This document shows positions 6,149 to 12,833 of a DNA stretch of 18,574 nucleotides, in pieces (position 1 is the first letter of the stretch; each line of letters starts with the position of its first letter). The DNA is taken from positions 650 through 19,223 of the forward strand of contig PMSZ01000521.1 in NCBI GenBank assembly GCA_003168235.1. The letters run 5' to 3'. A program made the translations under genes and the position numbers. Source of the DNA: Acidobacteriaceae bacterium (GTDB lineage: Bacteria > Acidobacteriota > Terriglobia > Terriglobales > Acidobacteriaceae). The notes below the pieces were generated by a model, which was not told the DNA's origin, did not search any database, and saw nothing but the letters and a program-made list of their open reading frames with translations.

Positions 6149-9100
6149 TGACCGTCCCCTGGCTGACGGCGCGGGAGACTGCCACGTTGGTCGCGGTGGC
6201 ATTGAGTCTGCTTTTCTTTCGGGCCTTTCGCGAAAAATGTCTGCTGGTGTGGGGCGCGGGCTGGATCGCATACGGTTCGTTTCTCTGGGTGAGCGGCGGA
6301 GCAACTGGAGGTGAGTTGCCCGTCCTCTCGAAGCCGATGGCGGCTTTCGCCCAGGCCGACTTTGTTCTGGCGATCGGGTTGTTCGCTGCAGCGGCATTGA
6401 TGTCGGCCCAGGCGCGGCGAGAGTTGACCATTTTGGCCCCCATCTGGTGGGTGCTGGCGGTCTTTGCGGCCATGCGGCCGATGTATTTTCCGGACGCGCT
6501 CTATTCCGTCCATTCGAAAACGCTGGGAATGGGAGTGGATGTGGCGTGCCGGCTTCTGGCCGCCTTGGCCGTCATCGAACTCTTGCGCCATCGCGCTGGC
6601 CGGATTGGTCCGGGTGCTTTCCTATTCGGCGCCGGTCTGCTGACTTTGAATCTGAACTGGCCGCCCTTTACCAGCCGCATTCCGAATGAAGCGTATCTGT
6701 TCACGGAAGTGCTTTTCGGCGCGAGCCTCCTGCTGATCGTTCTCGACGATTCCCGCGTGCGCACCCGCCGGCTGGCGGTCCTCAACGAGTTGACGGCGAC
6801 TATCGCGCGCGGCCAAAATCACGCCCCCATGATCCAGACCGCGCTGGAGAAGCTCAAAACCATCGCTGGGGCGAAGGCAGCCTGGTTCCAGTTGATGGAT
6901 GGCGACCGTCTGGTACCAACTCAACATGCTGGCCTGTCGGGCGAATTTCTTCGCGCTATTACTCAATTTGAAACCGAGGAGGCGCAGACCCGTGTCCTGC
7001 AGGAAAACCGGGCTGCGGTCCGGAAACTCGCGGAAATGCCCCTCGCGGAGCGTGAACAACTCAGCAAGCACGGAATTCGTCACGCCGTGCTGTTGCCTGT
7101 GGTCGGCAAGAAAACCGTGATCGGCATGCTGTCGTTCGGCTACTCCAGCAACCGCCGTCACGCTCATGATGAACTGGAATTTCTGGAAACGGCGGCGCAG
7201 GCGCTAGGGATCGCGACCGAGAATCTGCGTTTGCTGGAGCAGGTGCTGCGCTCGCAGCGCCAATGGACGAATACCTTCGATTCCATCCAGGACCTGATTC
7301 TGGCGCACGATGCGGATTTCCGCATTCTCAGAAGCAATCAAGCCCTGCTGCAGCGCCTGGGAAAAGCGCCGGCCGACGTTTTGGGCAGTCTTTGTAAAGA
7401 AGTTCTGCCCCAACGCCGTGCCTGGAGCGGATGCCCCTACTGCGCGCATGGTGAAGGAGTAATTGAAGCTCCGGATCCCTGTTTCGGTGGCCAGTCTGTG
7501 GTTTCGACCTCATCCTACGCCGAGCAGGGGAGCGGGCAGAAAGGCACCATCCACGTGGTGCACGACGCCACCGAACGTCAGGTGGCTGAAGAAAAATACC
7601 GCATGCTGTTCGAGCAAGCGCAGGAGGGCGTGTTCGTGGCGACGCCGGAAGGCGATCTGCTCGACTGTAACGACGCCTTCGTCACCATGCTCGGATATAG
7701 CAACCGTGACGAGTTGATGGCGCTTGATCTGGGGAGCGTGTTGAGCGCGGTTCCGGAGGAGCGGGAGGCTTTCCGCAGAGAGATCGAGGCGCACAACTAC
7801 GTGCGCAACTTCGAGGTCACGGTACGCCGCAAAGATGGCACTCTCCTGACCGTCGCGCAGAGCTGCTTTGCCACTCGCGACGCGAAGGGCCACATTGAGC
7901 GCTATCAAGGCTTTGTTCTCGACATCACCGAGAAGAAACGCTCGGAAGACGAGATGCGGCGGCGCAATCGCGAATTGAACGCGCTGAACGCCATGGCTGT
8001 CATCGCGACGCAGTCGTTCGATCTCGATGAAATTCTGAATCTGACGCTGCGTCAGGTGATCTCGCTGTTCGGAGCGGAGACCGGCTCGGTCTATCTCGCG
8101 GTCGAACCGGAGGGGACCTACCGGCGGCGCGCAGGTTGGGGTCCACGCAGCGAGGCGCGCGTGCGCATGGCGGAAGTTGTTTTTCCCGAGGGACTGGGCG
8201 ATCTGGTCATGCGCTCACGAGCGGAAGTGGTGACCCAGGATTTTGTTCCACACCTGCCGCCGTCGGTAGTGGAGTTTGCCTGCGCCGATCGTCTGCCGTG
8301 CTGGATATGGGTCGTGCTCTGGGGCAAGGAAAAACCCATCGGCATCATGGGCATTGCCAGCAAAGAAGACCGGCACTATTCGAGCAATGATGAGAATCTG
8401 CTCGTCGCCATCAGCAGGCAACTGGCGACCACCATCGAAAAAGTGCAGCTCTACGAAGAGACTTGCCGTGCCTATGAAGACCTCCGCCGCACGCAGGAGC
8501 AATTACTGCAAAGCGAAAAAATGTCAGCCGTCGGCCAGTTGATTGCCGGAGTAGCGCACGAGTTGAATAATCCGCTCACGGCAATCCTCGGTTACGCGCA
8601 ACTGCTCGAGGGCGCGGGTCTCGATCAGCGTTCCGCTGAGTACGTGCGCAAACTGTTCAAGCAGGCGCAGAGGACGCATCGGGTAGTGCAGAACCTGCTC
8701 TCCTTTGCTCGCCAGCGCAAGCCGCAGAAGCAGGAAGTCGATCTCCGCAAGGTGCTGGAAGAATCGCTCATGTTGCGCGAGTACGACCTGAAAGTGAACA
8801 ACGTTTCGCTCGAGCGGGAAATCCCCGATGATGTGCCTTCGGTCGTCGGCGATCCTCATCAGTTGGAACAGGTCTTCCTGAATATCGTGAACAATGCGCT
8901 CGATGCCATGGTCGAGAGCAGCGGCAAAGGCGTGTTGAAAGTGCGCGTGTTCAAGAAGGACACGTACGTTTGCGTCGAATTCGACGATAGCGGCCCCGGA
9001 ATCAAAGACCCGAGCAGGATTTTCGATCCCTTCTACACCACCAAATCAGTGGGCAAGGGAACCGGCCTTGGCTTGAGCATCTGTTATGGCATCGTCAAGG

Positions 9101-9666
9101 AACACGGTGGTGAAATCGTGGCGCGCAATCGCGATGAGGGTGGAGCGACCATCGAAGTCCGCCTGCTGGCGAGCGATAAATCCGCAGTGCCTGAGACAGT
9201 AGAGGCTACACGGCGCGAGTCGGTCCTCAGAGGACGCATATTGCTGGTGGAAGACGAAGAGGCTGTGCTGGAGTTCGAACGCGACGTTCTGGTCGGCGCC
9301 GGAGCGGACGTCACCACCTCCATGAGCATCGAAGACACGCAGAACCGGCTGCGCAACGGTCATTTTGACGTCGTCGTGATGAACGGACGCATGCCCGGTG
9401 GATGCACCGCCCGCGAGATGCACGATTGGATCGCGCAACACCGTCCCGGACTTGAGAAGGGTCTGCTGCTGACATTCTCAACCGTGATCGACGAGGAGAC
9501 TCGAACCTTCCTGCAGGAACACGGCGTGCCCGCGCTGGCCAAGCCTTTCGAAGTGGCGGACCTTATTACGCAAGTCCGCGCCCTCAGCCAAAGAGAAGAC
9601 AAACCGTCCGCGAAGGCGAAAGAAAAGAGCGAAGACAAATCCTATGCCGCAGGCGCGGGAACATAG
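6148..9666 (+). CDS. Membrane hybrid histidine kinase: 7TM-GAF-PAS-PAS-GAF-HisKA-HATPase-pseudoreceiver
   Basis: This is a 1172-residue protein when started at ATG 6148. Residues about 8-200 contain about seven hydrophobic helices. A GAF domain follows (about 212-358), then PAS1 (366-475), PAS2 with PAC motif (475-600) and a second GAF (607-767). HisKA has His804 in GVAHELNNPLTA. The ATPase domain (about 890-1005) has NIVNNALDAM, DDSGPGI and GKGTGLGLS. The C-terminal receiver fold (about 1030-1148) keeps the acidic pocket (VEDEE) and Lys1132 (AKPFE), but the phospho-acceptor Asp is Asn1079 (VVVMNGRMPG). PAS1 carries Cys416, Cys429 and Cys432. I infer that phosphate passes to the divergent HD-GYP regulator. 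The start is uncertain: ATG 6109 and TTG 6019 are in frame, but neither has a ribosome site, and 6148 best places the first helix near the N-terminus. Confidence 0.93.
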   Translation: MTVPWLTARETATLVAVALSLLFFRAFREKCLLVWGAGWIAYGSFLWVSGGATGGELPVLSKPMAAFAQADFVLAIGLFAAAALMSAQARRELTILAPIWWVLAVFAAMRPMYFPDALYSVHSKTLGMGVDVACRLLAALAVIELLRHRAGRIGPGAFLFGAGLLTLNLNWPPFTSRIPNEAYLFTEVLFGASLLLIVLDDSRVRTRRLAVLNELTATIARGQNHAPMIQTALEKLKTIAGAKAAWFQLMDGDRLVPTQHAGLSGEFLRAITQFETEEAQTRVLQENRAAVRKLAEMPLAEREQLSKHGIRHAVLLPVVGKKTVIGMLSFGYSSNRRHAHDELEFLETAAQALGIATENLRLLEQVLRSQRQWTNTFDSIQDLILAHDADFRILRSNQALLQRLGKAPADVLGSLCKEVLPQRRAWSGCPYCAHGEGVIEAPDPCFGGQSVVSTSSYAEQGSGQKGTIHVVHDATERQVAEEKYRMLFEQAQEGVFVATPEGDLLDCNDAFVTMLGYSNRDELMALDLGSVLSAVPEEREAFRREIEAHNYVRNFEVTVRRKDGTLLTVAQSCFATRDAKGHIERYQGFVLDITEKKRSEDEMRRRNRELNALNAMAVIATQSFDLDEILNLTLRQVISLFGAETGSVYLAVEPEGTYRRRAGWGPRSEARVRMAEVVFPEGLGDLVMRSRAEVVTQDFVPHLPPSVVEFACADRLPCWIWVVLWGKEKPIGIMGIASKEDRHYSSNDENLLVAISRQLATTIEKVQLYEETCRAYEDLRRTQEQLLQSEKMSAVGQLIAGVAHELNNPLTAILGYAQLLEGAGLDQRSAEYVRKLFKQAQRTHRVVQNLLSFARQRKPQKQEVDLRKVLEESLMLREYDLKVNNVSLEREIPDDVPSVVGDPHQLEQVFLNIVNNALDAMVESSGKGVLKVRVFKKDTYVCVEFDDSGPGIKDPSRIFDPFYTTKSVGKGTGLGLSICYGIVKEHGGEIVARNRDEGGATIEVRLLASDKSAVPETVEATRRESVLRGRILLVEDEEAVLEFERDVLVGAGADVTTSMSIEDTQNRLRNGHFDVVVMNGRMPGGCTAREMHDWIAQHRPGLEKGLLLTFSTVIDEETRTFLQEHGVPALAKPFEVADLITQVRALSQREDKPSAKAKEKSEDKSYAAGAGT

Positions 9667-9733
9667 CCGTTATTCTTCGCCGTTTCGTCTCCGCCATTTC
9701 TTCTGAAGACATCCCTGCTACAAATCTTTCCCG

Positions 9734-10033
9734 CTAAAGCTGACTCTTCAGCCGCCGCGTCATTTCCGCGATCAACTTCTCTTTCCGCCGATACCAGCGC
9801 CAGTGGCCTGCCCTCGCGGCTTCCACTAACCCGGCCTTCTCCAGAATTTTCATATGGTGTGACACCGTAGGCTGCGCCAGCTTCACACGCTGTTCAATAT
9901 CGGCGGCGCAAAGCCCCGTCTCCTTGCCGATGGAGGAACCGCCCTTCTCCTTGAGCACCTGCAGAATCCGTCGGCGAGCCGGATCGGCAATGGCGTGAAG
10001 AAAGCGGTCGAGATCGGGCTCAGAATCGGACAT
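9734..10033 (-). CDS. ArsR-family winged-helix transcriptional regulator
   Basis: This is a 99-residue protein. It has the ArsR fold from residue 8: FLHAIADPARRRILQVLKEK, a short helix GLCAADIEQRV, and the recognition helix LAQPTVSHHMKILEKAGLV (52-70). The wing (AARAGHWRWYRR, 72-83) follows. Classical ArsR/SmtB metal sensors have ELCVCDL where this protein has GLCAADI, so only Cys42 remains of the CxC pair and thiol-bridged arsenite binding as in ArsR is unlikely. It may sense another signal or a redox change through Cys42. It converges with the histidine kinase gene (67-base gap) and follows the SPOR gene on the same strand after 103 bases of repeat-bearing DNA. Its target is unknown; autoregulation is usual in the family. 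Confidence 0.93.
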   Translation of the reverse strand: MSDSEPDLDRFLHAIADPARRRILQVLKEKGGSSIGKETGLCAADIEQRVKLAQPTVSHHMKILEKAGLVEAARAGHWRWYRRKEKLIAEMTRRLKSQL

Positions 10034-10094
10034 GAAAAAACTGGAAAGTTTGTAGTCGAGTTATTGTGTAATCTTCAGACTAGGGGCCTCGGCT

Positions 10095-10126
10095 TAAATT
10101 ACAAAATTACCCAATTGCAAAATTAC
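10095..10126. repeat. Four 8-base AT-rich tandem units
   Basis: The units TAAATTAC (10095-10102), AAAATTAC (10103-10110), CCAATTGC (10111-10118) and AAAATTAC (10119-10126) follow one another with no spacer. They form a sharply AT-rich island in the 103-base gap between the SPOR gene and the ArsR gene. They could be simple slippage products or a DNA-binding or curvature site. Confidence 0.75.
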
Positions 10127-10136
10127 GAAATGTTTT

Positions 10137-10769
10137 CTACTTCTTCACAATCGGATTGTATCCATCCCCGATCAGCCGCGCACGCATCGCCTCTGCTTCC
10201 TTGATGTCCGCGTAGGGCCCAACCTGAACGTGATAGAACTTATCCGCTGCCGGATTGTTCGCCGTGAACGCCGGATACTGTTTTTTCTTCAGTGCCTCGA
10301 CCAGCGCCTCGGCGTCCTCCTGTCGACTGACCGCTGCAACTTGCACGTAGTATCCGCCGGTTGCGGGCGCCGTTTCCGCTGTCCCGCTTGCTGGAGCGTC
10401 CGTCGCCGGTGTCGTGGCTGACGCTGCGGTCACAGGCGGTGTTTGGGTCTTCGCGTCTAGAGACGTTGGAGTAGCCCCAGCATTTTTCTCGCCTACAGCC
10501 TTGTAAAAACTAAAGTCGCTTGTCTGGGGCGATGACGACTGGGCCGCTGCCTGGGCCGCGTCGCTCTTTGCCGCCGACGGCCGCACAATTGTTGCCGGAG
10601 CCGCGCCGCCCCCGTTCAGCAGGTTGCCCGTTCCAGCCAGCGCAGTTTTTCTGCCCAGCGAAAATCCGATCGCAAAGAAAAAAGCGCAAATCAGCACAAA
10701 CGTAAAAAAAATCGCCAGCATGCGACCCGTGCCAAGCGTGATCTCCGTGTCTTGCTGAGCCGTTGCCAT
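10137..10769 (-). CDS. SPOR-domain inner-membrane protein
   Basis: This is a 210-residue protein with FtsN/DedD-like architecture. A short cytoplasmic tail (1-16) leads into one transmembrane helix (17-39, MLAIFFTFVLICAFFFAIG). A low-complexity Ala/Thr/Pro linker (about 50-137) follows, then a C-terminal SPOR domain (138-208; GYYVQVAAVSRQEDAEAL, then FYHVQVGPYADIKEAEAM). SPOR domains bind glycan strands lacking stem peptides, which are enriched at division septa, so a role in cell division or wall remodelling is likely. The essential FtsN segment cannot be recognised. The gene starts 18 bases after the slipin stop and its AGAGGT ribosome site overlaps that stop codon, so the two are probably one transcript. 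The site-to-start distance (14 bases) is long; Met17 would remove the cytoplasmic tail. Confidence 0.9.
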   Translation of the reverse strand: MATAQQDTEITLGTGRMLAIFFTFVLICAFFFAIGFSLGRKTALAGTGNLLNGGGAAPATIVRPSAAKSDAAQAAAQSSSPQTSDFSFYKAVGEKNAGATPTSLDAKTQTPPVTAASATTPATDAPASGTAETAPATGGYYVQVAAVSRQEDAEALVEALKKKQYPAFTANNPAADKFYHVQVGPYADIKEAEAMRARLIGDGYNPIVKK

Positions 10770-10787
10770 GGAAATTAACTTTGACCT

Positions 10788-11579
10788 CTAGGTTTTCGCC
10801 GGCGTGGCCGCCGCTTTTCCGGCCGCCAGCAAGTTTTGCATGCCCGAGAAGAAATCGATCGGCACCGGAAACACCACCGTCGTATTCTTCTCCACGCCAA
10901 TTTCCGTCAGTGTTTGCAAGTACCGCAGCTGAATGCTGGCCGGCTCCGACGACAGCAAGTGCGCCGCATCCACCAGCCGCTGCGCCGCCGAAAATTCGCC
11001 CTCCGCGTGGATGATCTTCGACCTCTTTTCCCGCTCCGCCTCCGCCTGCTTCGCCATCGCGCGCAGCATCGACTCCGGCATATCTACCTGCTTCACTTCC
11101 ACGTTCGCAACCTTCACGCCCCAAGGCGCGGTGTGCGTATCGAGGATGCTCTGCAACCGCAGATTGATTTTGTCGCGGTGCGCCAGCAGTTCGTCGAGTT
11201 CCTGTTCGCCGAGCACGGATCGCAATGTCGTCTGTGCAAACTGCGAAGTCTGGTAAGCGTAATTTGAAACTTCCACCACCGCTTTATTCGGATCGATCAC
11301 CCGTAAGAAGATCACCGCATTCACTTTCAGCGTCACATTGTCGCGCGTAATAATGTCCTGCGGAGGAACCTCCAGCGCCTCCTGCCGCAGCGAAATCCGC
11401 ACCATCCGGTCAATCGGCGTAAACACCAGAATCACGCCCGGACCCTTGGCCGTGCCCAGCAACCGTCCCAACCGGAAAATCACACCGCGCTCATATTCCG
11501 CCAGGATCTTGATGGAACTCAGCAGATAAATGACAACAATGATGACCGCAATCGCGATCGCCGGAAATCCGAGATCCAT
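10788..11579 (-). CDS. Slipin/stomatin-like SPFH-domain membrane protein
   Basis: This is a 263-residue protein from Met at 11579. An N-terminal membrane helix (about 5-22, PAIAIAVIIVVIYLLSS) precedes a full SPFH/Band 7 domain: ILAEYERGVIFRLGRLLG, GPGVILVFTPIDRMVRISLR, NVTLKVNAVIFLRVIDP, TLRSVLGEQELDELL, WGVKVANVEVKQVDMP. A charged helix (AKQAEAEREKRSKIIHAEGEF) and a hydrophobic C-terminus (TTVVFPVPIDFF) follow. Slipins oligomerise at the inner membrane and are substrates or partners of NfeD/STOPP proteases; archaeal PH1510 cuts stomatin PH1511 in a hydrophobic C-terminal stretch like the one here. An nfeD gene lies about 1.2 kb upstream on the same strand, beyond an opposite-strand gene. The frame also has an ATG at 11591, but the GGAGG just before 11579 favours the later start. 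A TACAAT box on the minus strand lies at 11614-11619. Confidence 0.93.
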   Translation of the reverse strand: MDLGFPAIAIAVIIVVIYLLSSIKILAEYERGVIFRLGRLLGTAKGPGVILVFTPIDRMVRISLRQEALEVPPQDIITRDNVTLKVNAVIFLRVIDPNKAVVEVSNYAYQTSQFAQTTLRSVLGEQELDELLAHRDKINLRLQSILDTHTAPWGVKVANVEVKQVDMPESMLRAMAKQAEAEREKRSKIIHAEGEFSAAQRLVDAAHLLSSEPASIQLRYLQTLTEIGVEKNTTVVFPVPIDFFSGMQNLLAAGKAAATPAKT

Positions 11580-11584
11580 AACCG

Positions 11585-11589
11585 CCTCC
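11585..11589 (-). promoter_or_regulatory. Shine-Dalgarno site GGAGG that decides the slipin start
   Basis: GGAGG reads on the minus strand five bases before the ATG at 11579. It lies inside the four extra codons that would follow the ATG at 11591, which itself has only a purine run (AGAGAG) upstream. Confidence 0.6.
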
Positions 11590-11699
11590 ATCTCTCTTTT
11601 ATCTTCTGAGCGGATTGTAGCGCACGCAAGCGTCCGCGGGCTGCGCTGAACACGAGGGTGGAGTATTCAGGATGATTCGGGGAGCCATTTACCAACCCG

Positions 11700-11714
11700 C
11701 TGGATATGGTCCAG
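11700..11714. promoter_or_regulatory. Short palindrome CTGGA-N5-TCCAG, possible operator
   Basis: The perfect arms CTGGA (11700-11704) and TCCAG (11710-11714) are separated by five bases. The site lies in the 173-base divergent control region between slipin and the metallo-beta-lactamase gene, 39 bases before the latter's ATG. Five-base arms can occur by chance. Confidence 0.25.
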
Positions 11715-11739
11715 TTTGTATAGCGTAATGCGCGCACAC

Positions 11740-11745
11740 GGAGGT
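11740..11745 (+). promoter_or_regulatory. Shine-Dalgarno site GGAGGT of the metallo-beta-lactamase gene
   Basis: GGAGGT lies seven bases before the ATG at 11753. It is the strongest ribosome site on the plus strand here and fixes that start over the ATG at 11759. Confidence 0.75.
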
Positions 11746-11752
11746 ATAAATT

Positions 11753-12778
11753 ATGGCTATGAGAACGCACGCCCGATTCCTGACCACGCTCGCAGCCATC
11801 GCCATCCTTTCCCTTTCGTCGATCCCGAAGATCGGACCGCAATTGGCTGAAGCACAGGCATCCGCCAGCAGTGCAGCCGATTCTGCGGCCCAGATTCGAA
11901 CACTCAAAATCACTCTGCTTTCCACGATGCTTGTCGCAGACATGGCAGGAATGGGCGAGTGGGGTTTCTCTGCGCTGGTCGAAGCCGATGGCCATCGCAT
12001 TTTGCTCGACACCGGCGCTCATCCCGATACAGTGCTTCAGAATGCGCGCGCTCTGAACATTGACCTGTCAGACGTGAACGAGGTCATTCTCACTCACAAT
12101 CACTGGGACCACGTCTCTGGCCTGCTCACGCTGCGGCGCGAGATGATGAAGAAAAATCCTGCGGCGCTGTCAGTAGTCCACGTGGCCAAGGGGATCTTCT
12201 ATAGCCGGCCGTCGGCGCAGGGCGAAGCCAACACCATGATTGCGATTCGCAAGGAGTATGAAGCCACGGGCGGAAAATTTATCGAGCACTCTGAATACGC
12301 CGAGATTTTTCCCGGCGCGTGGTTGACCGGCCCAGTGCCGCGCAAATATCCGGAGCACAATTGGTCCGCGACCGGAAAAGTGCAGACACCGGAAGGCTTG
12401 GTCGAGGACAACATTCCTGAGGATCAATCGTTAGTGCTCAATACGACTCGAGGCTTGGTTGTAGTGACGGGTTGCGGGCACGCTGGGATCGTCAACATCC
12501 TGACGGATGCGACGGGCAAATTCGGCGACCGGCCGGTCTATGGAGTCGTAGGCGGCCTGCATCTATTTCCCGCTACCGATGAACAACTCAATTGGACCGG
12601 CGATGAGCTGAAAGAATTCAAGGTCGCAAATCTCCTCGGCGCGCATTGCACTGGCATAGAAGCGGTGTATCGATTGAGAGAACGTGTCGGCCTGACGCGC
12701 AAGTCGGCCGTAGTCGGCAGTGTCGGCTCCAGTTTCACGTTGACCGAGGGGATCATTCCGGGCGCATTGGCCAAGTAA
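11753..12778 (+). CDS. Exported metallo-beta-lactamase-fold hydrolase (COG1237-like)
   Basis: This is a 341-residue protein. Its N-terminal signal segment (about 8-35, FLTTLAAIAILSLSS, ending AEAQA) predicts export. The fold begins with TLKITLLST, then GFSALVEADGHRILLDTG (Asp86), NEVILTHNHWDHVSG (metal motif His115, His117, Asp119, His120), TGCGHAGI (His243) and GGLHL (His270). An extra GAHCTG holds His298. The pattern is that of the COG1237 group named for dihydropterin-ribofuranosylaminobenzene-phosphate synthase of methanogens. That name comes from an archaeal pathway and should not be taken as function for an exported bacterial enzyme; the substrate is unknown. It is the only plus-strand gene between slipin and nfeD and converges with nfeD across a 55-base gap. 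Base use looks like its neighbours, so there is no sign of recent transfer. Confidence 0.9.
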   Translation: MAMRTHARFLTTLAAIAILSLSSIPKIGPQLAEAQASASSAADSAAQIRTLKITLLSTMLVADMAGMGEWGFSALVEADGHRILLDTGAHPDTVLQNARALNIDLSDVNEVILTHNHWDHVSGLLTLRREMMKKNPAALSVVHVAKGIFYSRPSAQGEANTMIAIRKEYEATGGKFIEHSEYAEIFPGAWLTGPVPRKYPEHNWSATGKVQTPEGLVEDNIPEDQSLVLNTTRGLVVVTGCGHAGIVNILTDATGKFGDRPVYGVVGGLHLFPATDEQLNWTGDELKEFKVANLLGAHCTGIEAVYRLRERVGLTRKSAVVGSVGSSFTLTEGIIPGALAK

Positions 12779-12790
12779 TCCAAAGCCGAG

Positions 12791-12816
12791 GTCTCTAACC
12801 GACGTCTTTAACCTAC
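12791..12816. repeat. Two tandem 13-base units between convergent genes
   Basis: GTCTCTAACCGAC (12791-12803) and GTCTTTAACCTAC (12804-12816) are adjacent and match at 11 of 13 positions. They occupy about half of the 55-base gap between the metallo-beta-lactamase and nfeD genes. No convincing terminator hairpin is seen in this gap. Confidence 0.6.
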
Positions 12817-12833
12817 GCCTTTCGCCGCGGGAC

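Noticed and set aside
9739..9752. GCTGA-CTCT-TCAGC hairpin as terminator of the kinase or ArsR gene
   Set aside because: Five-base stem inside the last codons of ArsR with no T-run; too weak to call.
10510..11124. Minus-strand frame of 204 codons rich in Gly, Ala and Asp across the slipin/SPOR junction
   Set aside because: It is a shifted frame over two clear genes on the same strand, with low-complexity sequence and no ribosome site or family.
11753..12778. Antibiotic-resistance metallo-beta-lactamase
   Set aside because: The HxHxDH motif is shared by the whole fold; the sequence follows the COG1237 group, not class B beta-lactamases.
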